Below are positions 8,079-18,013 of a stretch of DNA of 64,000 nucleotides, piece after piece. The DNA is taken from assembly GCF_014650435.1 (NCBI RefSeq), contig NZ_BMUY01000006.1, positions 372,001 through 436,000 on the forward strand, written 5' to 3'. This stretch comes from Streptomyces tendae (GTDB taxonomy: Bacteria > Actinomycetota > Actinomycetes > Streptomycetales > Streptomycetaceae). The notes below the pieces were generated by a model. It searched no databases and had not been told where the DNA came from. It saw nothing but the letters and a program-made list of their open reading frames with translations. The number at the start of each line of letters is the position of its first letter. The first letter of the stretch is position 1. The position numbers and the translations under genes are program-made.

Positions 8079-9392
8079 CTACCGCCCCGCCAGCCGCCCC
8101 CCGAGCGCCGCCCGCCACGCAGGGACCGGGGCGGGGGAGGCGACCGGCAGACGCCGGCCGCCGCGGGCGAAGAACGCCGCCAGCGGCAGGGTCGCCGCGC
8201 CCACCGTCACCGCGTCGGGGCCGAGCCGGCCCAGCGCGATGCCCACCCGTCCGGCGGGGTGCCGCAGGGCGTGGGCCAGCGTGTGGGCCCGTACCGACTC
8301 CAGGAACGCCGGGCCCAGTTGGAGTCCGGCCCAGCCGCCCACCAGGATCCGCTCGGGCTGGAAGAGGTTGACCAGGTCGGCCAGCCCCGCGCCCAGGTAC
8401 TCGGCGGTCTCCGCGAGCACCCGCGCCGCCACCGGGTCGGGTGTGCCCCCGTCCCCGGGGCGGGCCGCGGACAGCATCGCGGTCAGCGCCGCCTCCTCGT
8501 CGGCGCCGGACGGCGGCTCGCCGCCCGCCTCCCGCCACCGCGCGAGCAGCGCCTCCGCACCGGCGTACGCCTCCAGGCACCCCCGCGCACCGCACCGGCA
8601 CCGGCGCCCGCGCACCCGTACCGTCAGATGCCCCCACTCCACCGCCCGCCCCCGCTCCACGTCGTCGGTGACGACGCACGCGCCGACGCCGGAGCCGAAG
8701 AGCACGACCACGGCGTTGTGCGCGCCGCGTCCGCCGCCGAACCACATCTCTGCCTGCCCCAGCGTTCTGGCGCCGTTCTCGATGAACAGCGGTACGTGCG
8801 CGGGCAGTCGGCCGGCCGTGCGCAGCAGCGCCTCCAGCGGGACCGCGTCCCAGCCGACGGTCTGCCCGTGCACCAGGGTGCCGTCGGCCGTGCGCTCGAC
8901 GATCCCGGGGACACCGATGCCGACGCCCAGCAGCTCACCGCGGCCCTGCGCCCGGCCGTCGGCGGCGTCGGCGCCGAGCACCTCCGCGACCCCGTCGAGG
9001 ATGTGCCCGGCGACCACGCCGACGTCGTAGGAGCGCGACCCGTGGCCCGGCAACGAGCGTTCCGTCCGGGCCAGTTCGGACATCGACAGGTCGAACAGCT
9101 CCACGCGCACCCGGGTCTCGCCGACGTCGACCCCGACGAGGCGCCCCCGGTCCGCCGCGACCCGGACGAGGGTGCGCGGCCGGCCGCCGTCCGCGCCGAG
9201 GCTGCCCGCCTCCTCCACCAGCCCGTCGGCCATCAGCTCCGCGACCACGGTGCTGACGGAACCCGAACTTAGGCCCGCCGCCGAGCCCAGCGCGAGCCGG
9301 CTCATCGGCCCGTCGAAATACAACCGTTGCAGAACGGCGCTGCGGCTCTCCCGCCGCAGGTCACGGACCGTACGCCCGCCGTGCCTGGCCAT
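8079..9392 (-). CDS. ROK-family transcriptional repressor (NagC/XylR type)
   Basis: This 437-residue protein has an N-terminal winged helix (about 10-75; SRLALGSAAGLSSGSVSTVV) followed by a ROK sugar-kinase-like domain (LVGVDVGETRVRVELFD; zinc-binding CRCGARGCLEAYAG). ROK repressors bind a sugar or sugar phosphate and release DNA. The ATG at 9392 has GGAAGG upstream on the minus strand. It is transcribed away from the ABC importer and GH1 operon, so it most likely represses that operon through the TTAA-type inverted repeat at 9466-9488. The likely inducer is the sugar imported by that system, perhaps a beta-glucoside; this is inference. Confidence 0.9.
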   Translation of the reverse strand: MARHGGRTVRDLRRESRSAVLQRLYFDGPMSRLALGSAAGLSSGSVSTVVAELMADGLVEEAGSLGADGGRPRTLVRVAADRGRLVGVDVGETRVRVELFDLSMSELARTERSLPGHGSRSYDVGVVAGHILDGVAEVLGADAADGRAQGRGELLGVGIGVPGIVERTADGTLVHGQTVGWDAVPLEALLRTAGRLPAHVPLFIENGARTLGQAEMWFGGGRGAHNAVVVLFGSGVGACVVTDDVERGRAVEWGHLTVRVRGRRCRCGARGCLEAYAGAEALLARWREAGGEPPSGADEEAALTAMLSAARPGDGGTPDPVAARVLAETAEYLGAGLADLVNLFQPERILVGGWAGLQLGPAFLESVRAHTLAHALRHPAGRVGIALGRLGPDAVTVGAATLPLAAFFARGGRRLPVASPAPVPAWRAALGGRLAGR

Positions 9393-9443
9393 CCGGAGCC
9401 TTCCTTCCGTGCCCTCGCGCCACCGTCAACCCTGCGCGAGACC

Positions 9444-9488
9444 TTGACGAGTCTTTCTCTCGGGGTTTAACTCACGTCCTAAATTAAG
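9444..9488 (+). promoter_or_regulatory. Promoter of the sugar ABC/GH1 operon with candidate ROK operator
   Basis: TTGACG (9444-9449), a 17-nt spacer and TTAACT (9467-9472) make a good promoter. The -10 overlaps an imperfect inverted repeat, TTTAACTC (9466-9473) with AAATTAAG (9481-9488), in an AT-rich patch that stands out from its surroundings. A ROK repressor bound here would block transcription. Confidence 0.5.
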
Positions 9489-9496
9489 CCATGAGG

Positions 9497-9523
9497 GGCT
9501 TCGGAGGGGAAACAGCCGAAGCC
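9497..9523 (+). promoter_or_regulatory. 5' leader hairpin of the sugar-binding protein mRNA
   Basis: GGCTTCGG (9497-9504) pairs perfectly with CCGAAGCC (9516-9523) across an 11-nt loop, between the promoter and the ATG at 9569. It may stabilise the highly expressed binding-protein message. Confidence 0.35.
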
Positions 9524-9568
9524 GCCGTCGGGGACTCCCGACCGACTCCCGGAAGGAACCCAGGAGCC

Positions 9569-10885
9569 ATGCGCAGCATCCGAGCCGCGGCCGTAGGCGC
9601 CGTCACCATGTCTCTCGCACTCGCCGCCACGGCCTGCGGAGGGGGCTCCTCCTCGGGCGGCGGATCCAACGACTCGCCGAAGGAACTCACCTACTGGGCG
9701 TCCAACCAGGGCGCCAGCGTCGAGGTCGACAAGAAGGTCCTCCAGCCCGAACTCGACAAGTTCGAGAAGCAGACCGGCATCAAGGTCAAGCTGGAGGTCG
9801 TGCCCTGGTCCGACCTGCTGAACCGGATCCTCACCGCCACCACCTCGGGACAGGGTCCCGACGTCCTGAACATCGGCAACACCTGGAGCGCTTCCCTCCA
9901 GGCCACCGGCGCACTGCTGCCCTGGGACGCCAAGAACTTCGAGAAGATCGGCGGCAGGGACCGCTTCGTCGACTCGGCGCTCGGCTCCACCGGCGTCGAG
10001 GGCCAGGACCCGGCCGCGGTCCCGCTGTACTCGATGGCGTACGCGCTCTACTACAACAAGCAGATGTTCGCCGACGCCGGCATCACCAAGCCCCCGGCCA
10101 CCTGGGACGAGCTGGTCGAGACCGGCAAGAAGATCTCCAAGGACGGCAAGTGGGGCCTGGGCGCCGAGGGTTCCAACCTGTCCAACAACATCCACCAGGT
10201 CTTCGTCCTCGCCAAGCAGCACGGCGCCGACTTCTTCACCGCGGACGGCAAGCCCGACTTCACCTCCGACGGCGCCGTCGCGGCCGTCAAGCAGTACGTC
10301 GACCTGATGGCCCAGGACAAGGTCGTCGCGCCCGGCAACGCCGAGTACGCGCAGAACCAGTCCCTCAGCGACTTCGCCAAGGGCAAGACCGCGATGGTGC
10401 TGTGGCAGACCGCCTCCGCCACCTTCAAGACCATGGGCATGAAGGACGACGAGTGGGGCGTCGCCCCCGCCCCCGTCCCGTCCGGGGCCCCCGGCGCGGG
10501 CAAGGCCACCAACTCCATGGTCGCCGGCATCAACATGGCCGTCTTCAAGAACAGCGACAACATCGACGGCGCCACCGACTTCGTGAAGTTCATGACCAGC
10601 GACGCCGAGCAGAAGCTCCTCAACAAGGCGTACGGCTCCATCCCGCCGGTCAAGGCCGCCCAGAGCGACCCGGCGTTCAACACCCAGGGCACCGCAGTCC
10701 TGCGCGAGACCCTCGCCACCAGCGCCGCGGCCCTGCCCCAGGTGCCCGACGAGTCGCAGTTCGAGACCGCGGTCGGCACCGCCGTGAAGGAACTCTTCGC
10801 CGACGCCGCGAACGGACGCGAGGTGACCACCGAGTCCGTCAAGGAGAAGCTCGCCAAGGCACAGCAGCAGATGCCCAACAAGTGA
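9569..10885 (+). CDS. ABC sugar importer, substrate-binding lipoprotein
   Basis: This 438-residue family 1 extracellular solute-binding protein has a signal sequence and lipobox (LALAATAC, Cys about residue 24), followed by a Gly/Ser linker and the mature binding fold (ELTYWASNQG onward, GPDVLNIGNTW, ALYYNKQMF, GINMAVFKNS). It captures an oligosaccharide outside the membrane and hands it to the two permeases encoded next. ATG 9569 with AGGAG at 9562 is preferred; the frame runs further upstream but that part is leader sequence with a hairpin. It is the first gene of a four-gene operon ending in a GH1 beta-glucosidase, which suggests a beta-glucoside such as cellobiose. Confidence 0.93.
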   Translation: MRSIRAAAVGAVTMSLALAATACGGGSSSGGGSNDSPKELTYWASNQGASVEVDKKVLQPELDKFEKQTGIKVKLEVVPWSDLLNRILTATTSGQGPDVLNIGNTWSASLQATGALLPWDAKNFEKIGGRDRFVDSALGSTGVEGQDPAAVPLYSMAYALYYNKQMFADAGITKPPATWDELVETGKKISKDGKWGLGAEGSNLSNNIHQVFVLAKQHGADFFTADGKPDFTSDGAVAAVKQYVDLMAQDKVVAPGNAEYAQNQSLSDFAKGKTAMVLWQTASATFKTMGMKDDEWGVAPAPVPSGAPGAGKATNSMVAGINMAVFKNSDNIDGATDFVKFMTSDAEQKLLNKAYGSIPPVKAAQSDPAFNTQGTAVLRETLATSAAALPQVPDESQFETAVGTAVKELFADAANGREVTTESVKEKLAKAQQQMPNK

Positions 10886-10946
10886 GCGCCCCGACCTTCG
10901 ACTTCGAACCGGCCCCACCGACTCCGACACGGACACGGACCTCGCC

Positions 10947-11984
10947 ATGACCACCACGACCGCCTCGGCGCAGCCCGGCGAGCGGACGGTCGGCAAGAGC
11001 TCCCCCGGGACGGCGCGCGGACCCCGCCGCCGTCCCGGGCGGATCCGCCGCATCGGCCTGCCCTACCTGCTGCTCCTGCCGGCCCTGCTCCTCGAACTCC
11101 TCGTCCACCTGGTGCCGATGGTCATCGGCATCGTGATGAGCTTCAAGGAACTCACCCAGTTCTACATCCGCGACTGGACCACAGCCCCGTGGACCGGCCT
11201 CGACAACTTCACCATGTCGGTGGACTTCGACGCCCCCGTCGGCGAGGCACTGCTCCACTCCTTCCTCGTCACCTGCGCCTTCACGATCCTCTCCGTCGGC
11301 CTGTGCTGGCTGATCGGCACCGCCGCCGCGATCTGCATGCAGGACGCCTTCCGCGGCCGTGGCCTGCTCCGCGCGATCTTCCTGGTGCCGTACGCCCTGC
11401 CGGTCTACGCGGCCGTCATCACCTGGGCGTTCATGTTCCAGCACGACAACGGCCTGGTGAACCACGTCCTGCACGACCAGCTGGGCCTCACCGACAAGCC
11501 CTCCTTCTGGCTGATCGGCGACAACAGCTTCGTCGCGCTGCTCGTCGTGTCGGTGTGGAAGGGCTGGCCGTTCGCCTTCCTCATCGTCATGGCAGGGCTG
11601 CAGAACATCCCCAAGGAGCTGTACGAGGCCGCCGCCCTGGACGGCGCCGGCGTCTGGCAGCAGATCCGCCGCATCACCCTGCCGTCGCTGCGCCCCGTCA
11701 ACCAGGTCCTGGTCCTGGTGTTGTTCCTGTGGACGTTCAACGACTTCAACACACCGTTCGTCCTGTTCGGCAAGGCCGCACCGGAGGCCGCGGACCTGAT
11801 CTCCATCCACATCTACCAGTCGTCGTTCGTCACCTGGAACTTCGGCACCGGCTCCGCGATGTCGGTCCTGCTGCTGCTCTTCCTGCTGCTGGTGACGGGC
11901 GTGTACCTGTTCGTGACCTCCCGGGCCACCAGGACCCCACGGGCGCCGCGGAAGCACGAGGAAAGGCGGACGGCCGATGTCTAG
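10947..11984 (+). CDS. ABC sugar importer permease (MalF-type)
   Basis: This 345-residue inner-membrane protein has a charged N-terminal tail and about six transmembrane segments, starting LPYLLLLPALLLELL. The cytoplasmic EAA loop that docks the ATPase is present (YEAAALDGAGVWQQIRRI). It pairs with the MalG-type permease encoded immediately downstream, whose start overlaps this stop by 8 nt. No ATPase gene is present in the operon; in Streptomyces such importers commonly share the ATPase MsiK encoded elsewhere. Confidence 0.93.
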   Translation: MTTTTASAQPGERTVGKSSPGTARGPRRRPGRIRRIGLPYLLLLPALLLELLVHLVPMVIGIVMSFKELTQFYIRDWTTAPWTGLDNFTMSVDFDAPVGEALLHSFLVTCAFTILSVGLCWLIGTAAAICMQDAFRGRGLLRAIFLVPYALPVYAAVITWAFMFQHDNGLVNHVLHDQLGLTDKPSFWLIGDNSFVALLVVSVWKGWPFAFLIVMAGLQNIPKELYEAAALDGAGVWQQIRRITLPSLRPVNQVLVLVLFLWTFNDFNTPFVLFGKAAPEAADLISIHIYQSSFVTWNFGTGSAMSVLLLLFLLLVTGVYLFVTSRATRTPRAPRKHEERRTADV

Positions 11985-12006
11985 GTCCCCGATGTCCAGG
12001 TCCCCG
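11977..12006 (+). repeat. 15-bp tandem duplication at the malG-type start codon
   Basis: Two copies of ATGTCYAGGTCCCCG (11977-11991 and 11992-12006) differ at one base and each contributes an in-frame ATG. Confidence 0.85.
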
Positions 12007-12846
12007 ATGGCGGCGCCGCGCTCCTTCACCTGGACCCGCCGCGTCTTCCTCACCCTGCTCACCGGCTTCGTCCTGCTGCCGGTGTACGTCATGGTCTCCA
12101 GTTCGCTGAAGCCGCTCGAGGACGTCTCCAGCCAGTTCCACTGGCTGCCGAGCAACCTGACCATCCGCCCGTACATCGACATCTGGTCGACGGTCCCGCT
12201 GGCGAAGTACTTCGTGAACTCGCTGATCGTGGCGGGCGCGGCGACCTTCTGCTCGGTCGTGATCGCGGTCTTCGCCGCCTACGCCGTCAGCCGCTACGAG
12301 TTCCGCGGCAAGCGTGTCTTCTCGGTGACCGTCCTGTCCACGCAGATGTTCCCGGGCATCCTCTTCCTGCTGCCCCTCTTCCTGATCTACGTCAACATCG
12401 GCAACGCCACCGGCATCGCCCTGTTCGGCTCCCGCGGCGGCCTCATCCTCACCTACCTGACCTTCTCCCTGCCCTTCTCCATCTGGATGCTGATCGGGTA
12501 CTTCGACTCGGTGCCCCGAGACCTGGACGAGGCGGCCCTCGTCGACGGCTGCGGGCCGCTGCGCGCCCTGTTCAAGGTCGTGGTGCCCGCCGCGATCCCC
12601 GGCATCGTCGCCGTCGCCGTCTACGCCTTCATGACCGCCTGGGGCGAGGTCCTGTTCGCCTCGGTCATGACCAACGACGCCACCCGCACCCTCGCGGTCG
12701 GACTCCAGGGCTACTCCACGCAGAACGACGTGTACTGGAACCAGATCATGGCCGCCTCGCTGGTCGTGAGCGTCCCCGTGGTCGCGGGCTTCCTGCTCCT
12801 CCAGCGCTACCTCGTGGCGGGCCTGACGGCCGGAGCCGTCAAGTGA
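11977..12846 (+). CDS. ABC sugar importer permease (MalG-type)
   Basis: This 289-residue protein has six predicted transmembrane segments and the EAA loop DEAALVDGCGPLRALFKV. It forms the transport channel with the preceding permease. The start region is a perfect-looking 15-bp tandem duplication (11977-12006), giving three in-frame ATG codons at 11977, 11992 and 12007 and the N-terminus MSRSPMSRSPMAAP. GAGGAAAGG at 11958-11966 favours the first or second ATG. The gene overlaps the upstream stop by 8 nt and the downstream frame begins at its stop, consistent with translational coupling. Confidence 0.92.
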   Translation: MSRSPMSRSPMAAPRSFTWTRRVFLTLLTGFVLLPVYVMVSSSLKPLEDVSSQFHWLPSNLTIRPYIDIWSTVPLAKYFVNSLIVAGAATFCSVVIAVFAAYAVSRYEFRGKRVFSVTVLSTQMFPGILFLLPLFLIYVNIGNATGIALFGSRGGLILTYLTFSLPFSIWMLIGYFDSVPRDLDEAALVDGCGPLRALFKVVVPAAIPGIVAVAVYAFMTAWGEVLFASVMTNDATRTLAVGLQGYSTQNDVYWNQIMAASLVVSVPVVAGFLLLQRYLVAGLTAGAVK

Positions 12847-12893
12847 CGGCCGTCCCGCCGCACTCCGCTCTTCCCCAACCCGAAAGGACCTTC

Positions 12894-14252
<1,359 letters not shown>

Positions 14253-14256
14253 GACC

Positions 14257-14296
14257 CCGTGGTGGGTGCGGATGCGGGAGTCCGCGCCCACCACGG
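14257..14296. terminator. Strong hairpin terminator after the GH1 operon
   Basis: A 16-bp stem (CCGTGGTGGGTGCGGA with TCCGCGCCCACCACGG, one T-G wobble) encloses an 8-nt loop, 4 bp after the GH1 stop and 47 bp before the convergent methyltransferase gene ends. It probably acts in both directions. Confidence 0.85.
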
Positions 14297-14335
14297 CCCC
14301 CCCACCACGGCTCCCCCCACCACGGCTCCCTGTCC
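14289..14335. repeat. Three 14-15 bp tandem CACCACGG repeats next to the terminator
   Basis: CACCACGGCYCCCC units start at 14289, 14303 and 14318. The first overlaps the right arm of the terminator, so any unit could pair with the left arm and make alternative hairpins. Confidence 0.6.
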
Positions 14336-14342
14336 CTCGGCG

Positions 14343-15161
14343 TCAGGCGTCCTTGCGCGCCACTCCGCCGTAGATGCCGATCGGCGGGGCGTCGGGGCGC
14401 CGGGCCTCCTCGGGGCGCCAGTCGGTGACCCGCACCAGCCCCGGTTCGACCATCGAGAAGTCGCCGAACAGGTCGAGGACCGCCGCGTGCGGCCGCAGGT
14501 TGAGGGAGGCGGTGGCCTTGCTGTAGACGGCCGCCGCGTCTTCCCGCCGGTCCTCGTGGACGTCGCCCGTCGCGTGCGACAGGACGAGGTAGGAGCCGGC
14601 CGGCAGCGCGTCGCGCAGTGTGGCGACGATGCCCGCCGGGTCCTCGGCCTCGGCGACGAAGTGCACGACGGCCACCAGCAGCAGTGCCACCGGCCGGTCG
14701 AAGTCGATGACCGCCCGCACCTCGGGATGGTCGAGGATCGCGCGGGGGTCCCGCAGGTCGGCCAGGACCACGGCGGTGTCCGGGTCGTCCGACAGGGCCC
14801 GGGAATGAGTGGCGACGATGGGGTCGTTGTCGACGTACGCGACCCGGGTCCCGGGGGCGAGGGACCGCGCGATCTGGTGCGCGTTGGGCTCGGTGGGCAG
14901 ACCCGTGCCCACGTCGAGTATCTGACGGACGCCGCCCTCGGCCACCACGTGCCGCACCGCACGGTGCATGAAGTGCCGGTTGGCGACGACACCTTCGCGC
15001 ACCTCGGGCGCCGCCTTCATGAACTGCTCGGCGGCCCGCTGGTCGACCTCGTAGTTGTCCTTCCCGCCGAGGAAGTAGTCGTACATCCGGGCGGGATGGG
15101 GCCTGCTGGTGTCGATCCGGTCGGGGTGGGCGGCGTTCTCGCCACCGCTCAGGGAGGTCAT
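14343..15161 (-). CDS. SAM-dependent methyltransferase, DUF574 (Methyltransf_19) family, paralogue A
   Basis: This 272-residue protein begins with the family signature RPHPARMYDYFLGGKDNY and contains the glycine-rich SAM site ILDVGTGLPT, the acidic YVDNDPIV strand and FDRPVALLLVAVVHF. The family is abundant in actinomycetes; most members have no known substrate. Methionine at 15161 is chosen over an upstream start at 15218 because homologous starts lie just before the signature. It is divergent from a paralogue at 15305 with the same architecture. Confidence 0.85.
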   Translation of the reverse strand: MTSLSGGENAAHPDRIDTSRPHPARMYDYFLGGKDNYEVDQRAAEQFMKAAPEVREGVVANRHFMHRAVRHVVAEGGVRQILDVGTGLPTEPNAHQIARSLAPGTRVAYVDNDPIVATHSRALSDDPDTAVVLADLRDPRAILDHPEVRAVIDFDRPVALLLVAVVHFVAEAEDPAGIVATLRDALPAGSYLVLSHATGDVHEDRREDAAAVYSKATASLNLRPHAAVLDLFGDFSMVEPGLVRVTDWRPEEARRPDAPPIGIYGGVARKDA

Positions 15162-15304
15162 GCTGCCTGACTCCGTCCTCAACTCCCGGGCCACCCACGG
15201 CACAAGCGTGGTGAGCACCCGGTGAGCGGCTGCTGAGTGCCTGTCGGAACATCATCATAGGGTGGCGTCCCGACGGTGCCGTCCCGCGTACGGAGGAGTG
15301 TTCT

Positions 15305-16090
15305 GTGACCGCCGGTACACCCAGACCCCACATCGACACGAGCAAGCCGCACCCCGCCCGCGTCTACGACTGGTTGCTCGGCGGCAAGGACAACTACCCC
15401 GTCGACCAGCAGGTCGGCGAGACCCTCCCCGAGGAGGCACGGGGCAACGCGGCCAGGAACCGGGCGTTCATGCACCGCGCGGCGGCCTGGCTGGCGAAGA
15501 ACGGCGTCGACCAGTTCCTGGACATCGGCACCGGCATCCCCACCGAACCCAACCTGCACCAGATCGTGCAGGCGATCCGCCCGGCGGCCCGGATCGTCTA
15601 CGCGGACAACGACCCGATCGTCCTCCGGCATGCGGAGGCGCTGCTGACCAGCACCCCCGAGGGCGTCACGGACTTCCTCCACGCGGACGTACGGCAGCCC
15701 GGGACGATCCTCGAACGGGCCCGCGAGACACTGGACTTCGACCGTCCGATCGCCCTCTCCCTGATCGCGCTCCTGCACTTCCTGCCCGACGACGAGGACC
15801 CGTACGGTCTCGTGCACACCCTCGTGGACGCGCTCCCCTCCGGCAGCTTCCTGCTCCTCTCGCACGGCACCGCCGACCAGCACCCGGAACTGAAGCAGGA
15901 CACCGAGGCCGCGTACAAGAAGGGCGCCATCCCGCTGCGGATGCGCACCCGCAGCGAGGTGGAGCCCTTCTTCACCGGGCTGGAACTCGTCGCGCCCGGC
16001 CTGGTGTTCGCCACCGAGTGGTACCAGGAGGAACCGGCGCCGGCGCGGGAACGCAGCGGCTTCTACGTGGGCGTCGCGCGGGTGCCCTGA
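15305..16090 (+). CDS. SAM-dependent methyltransferase, DUF574 family, paralogue B
   Basis: This 261-residue paralogue of the divergent neighbour shares RPH-PARVYDWLLGGKDNY-type signature (KPHPARVYDWLLGGKDNY), the SAM loop FLDIGTGIPT, YADNDPIV and FDRPIALSLIALLHF. The GTG start has GGAGGAGTG at 15292-15300. TAGGGT (15258-15263) in the shared 143-bp spacer is a possible -10 box. The substrate is unknown. Two diverged copies back to back suggest a duplication with inversion. Confidence 0.87.
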   Translation: MTAGTPRPHIDTSKPHPARVYDWLLGGKDNYPVDQQVGETLPEEARGNAARNRAFMHRAAAWLAKNGVDQFLDIGTGIPTEPNLHQIVQAIRPAARIVYADNDPIVLRHAEALLTSTPEGVTDFLHADVRQPGTILERARETLDFDRPIALSLIALLHFLPDDEDPYGLVHTLVDALPSGSFLLLSHGTADQHPELKQDTEAAYKKGAIPLRMRTRSEVEPFFTGLELVAPGLVFATEWYQEEPAPARERSGFYVGVARVP

Positions 16091-16142
16091 GCGGATCGAG
16101 CCGTACGCAGGGGGCCGCGCCGCCCACCCCCACCGGGCCGCC

Positions 16143-16172
16143 TTGACGTGAGCCGCAACCGGCCGATACTTG
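16143..16172 (+). promoter_or_regulatory. Promoter of the NAGPA-type glycosidase gene
   Basis: TTGACG (16143-16148), an 18-nt spacer and TACTTG (16167-16172), ending 52 bp before the ATG. Confidence 0.45.
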
Positions 16173-16224
16173 TGCGCAGCATGGGTCGGTCGGTGTCCGT
16201 GGTCGGCGCGAGGCGGGACGACAG

Positions 16225-17865
16225 ATGAAGAAGAGACTGTGGGCCACGGGTGCCGTTCTCGGCGTCCTCACGACGTGGGCCGCGCTCCCACCGGCCGCCG
16301 AGGCGTCCCCGCACCCGGGCGGGCACCCCTCGCCGCATCGGCACGCACTGCCCCTGGGCCCGGCCGGTCTCCCGGAGACGCGCACCACGACCACCCTCCA
16401 GCCCGGCGTCACCCTGACCCGCATCGTGCGCGGGAACGCCCAGGACCCCGCCCTCCACTGGACCGTCGAGGTGTCCATCCCCGGCGGCGACACCTCCCCC
16501 GACCCCGACGCGCCGCCGACGGCGCTGAAGGACCGGGCGAGCGCCGACGAACTCACCGCCGAACTACGACGGGACGGCTTCGAAGCCCGCGCGGAGGAGG
16601 TGAGGACACCCGCAACGGCCGACTACCGGGGCGGCACCCTCGGCTGGCGGGTCCGCGTCGGCACGTTCGACTCGCAGGCCGCCGCGACGGCCGAACGCAC
16701 CCGCCTGCGAGCGGCCGGCCACACCGGCTCGGCCGTCTACACCGGCTGGGACGGCGCGACGACGGACCGCGGCCCGTGGCACGTCGACGTACTCACCATC
16801 GACCCGCGCACCTTCCGCGGCACCCTGGGCGCGTCGTACGGCCCGGACCTGGAGGGCCGCGAGACGACCAGCGCACTCTCGGCGTCCGCCACCGCGACCG
16901 CCGCGGTCAACGCCGGCTTCTTCGTCCTCGACCCCAAAGCAGGGGCACCGGGCGACCCGGCCGGAGTGGGCGTCTACGACGGGCGCCTGCTGAGCGAACC
17001 GGTCGCCGGGCGCCCCGGCCTCGTCGTCCACGACAACGGCCGGCGCACGGAGATCACCCGTCTCACCTGGCGGGGCCGGATCACCGGCCGGGACTCCTCC
17101 CTCCCCCTCGACGGCGTCAACCGGGTACCCGGCCTGATCAGGAACTGCGGCGGCGGAGCGGGCGACACCCCGACCTCGCTCCCACTGCACGACGTCACCT
17201 GCACCGACCCCGACGAGTTGGTCACCTTCACCCCCGAATACGGCGCCCGCACACCCGGGGGCGAGGGCGTGGAAGCCGTACTCGACGCCCACGAGCGGGT
17301 CGTGGAACTGCGTTCACCGCGCGGCGGGACCATCCCGCCGGGCGGCAGCTCGATCCAGGCGACGGGCGAACGCGTCGCCGAACTGACCGCCCTGGCGCAC
17401 GTGGGCCACCGCCTGAGCGTGAGCACGACCCTGCTGGACGCCCGCGGCCGCCGGATCTCCCCGTCGCCCCGCACCGACATCGTCAACGGCGGCCCGGAAC
17501 TGGTCCGCGACGGCCGTATCCACGTCACGCCCGCCACCGATGGCATGGTCCACCCCGGCGATCCGAGCTGGTACTACGGCTGGGTCCACAAGCGCAACCC
17601 GCGCACCCTGGCCGGGGTGGACGCCGCGGGCCGCACCGTCCTGGTCACCGCCGACGGACGCGGCACGGGCTCCCTGGGACTCAGCATCGGCGAGAGCGCC
17701 GAGGTCGCGAAGTCACTCGGCCTGCGCGACGCGGTCAACCTGGACGGTGGAGGCTCGACGACGATGGTGGCCGAGGGCACCGTACTCAACTCTCCCTCGG
17801 ATGCCGCGGGAGAACGCCCGGTCGGCGACGCGCTGCTGATCCTGCCGCACCGACACGGCAGCTGA
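16225..17865 (+). CDS. Secreted phosphodiester glycosidase family (NAGPA/DUF2233) protein
   Basis: This 546-residue exported protein starts with a signal peptide (MKKRLWATGAVLGVLTTWA, cleavage near AEA-SP). A segment at about 105-170 (ADELTAELRRDGFEARA ... RVRVGTFDSQAAA) resembles a SPOR-like repeat, which in other proteins binds denuded peptidoglycan. The C-terminal domain has the NAGPA hallmarks AVNAGFFV and NLDGGGSTTMV. NAGPA-type enzymes remove GlcNAc from phosphodiesters; bacterial members may act on wall polymers or exopolysaccharide. The combination suggests a cell-wall-associated enzyme; the substrate is unknown. Confidence 0.85.
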   Translation: MKKRLWATGAVLGVLTTWAALPPAAEASPHPGGHPSPHRHALPLGPAGLPETRTTTTLQPGVTLTRIVRGNAQDPALHWTVEVSIPGGDTSPDPDAPPTALKDRASADELTAELRRDGFEARAEEVRTPATADYRGGTLGWRVRVGTFDSQAAATAERTRLRAAGHTGSAVYTGWDGATTDRGPWHVDVLTIDPRTFRGTLGASYGPDLEGRETTSALSASATATAAVNAGFFVLDPKAGAPGDPAGVGVYDGRLLSEPVAGRPGLVVHDNGRRTEITRLTWRGRITGRDSSLPLDGVNRVPGLIRNCGGGAGDTPTSLPLHDVTCTDPDELVTFTPEYGARTPGGEGVEAVLDAHERVVELRSPRGGTIPPGGSSIQATGERVAELTALAHVGHRLSVSTTLLDARGRRISPSPRTDIVNGGPELVRDGRIHVTPATDGMVHPGDPSWYYGWVHKRNPRTLAGVDAAGRTVLVTADGRGTGSLGLSIGESAEVAKSLGLRDAVNLDGGGSTTMVAEGTVLNSPSDAAGERPVGDALLILPHRHGS

Positions 17866-17920
17866 CCTGACCTGACGCGACCCGGCCGGCCACGGCCGAC
17901 CGCCGTACGTGCCACCGCTC

Positions 17921-17984
17921 CACCGAAGCACCGCCCCACCGATGCACTGCTCCGTCGAAGCACAGCCGCACCGAAGCACCGCGC
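17921..17984. repeat. Four 16-bp tandem repeats upstream of the esterase gene
   Basis: Units start at 17921, 17937, 17953 and 17969 with exact 16-bp spacing. The first and last share CACCGAAGCACCGC; the middle two are degenerate. They lie 30 bp before the esterase start, so they are probably transcribed in its leader. Confidence 0.75.
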
Positions 17985-18013
17985 AACAACAGCAACCCAC
18001 CCAGGGAGCCGCC

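Noticed and set aside
14289..14335. CRISPR-like array
   Set aside because: Only three 14-15 bp units without unique spacers of constant length and no cas genes nearby; it is a simple tandem repeat.
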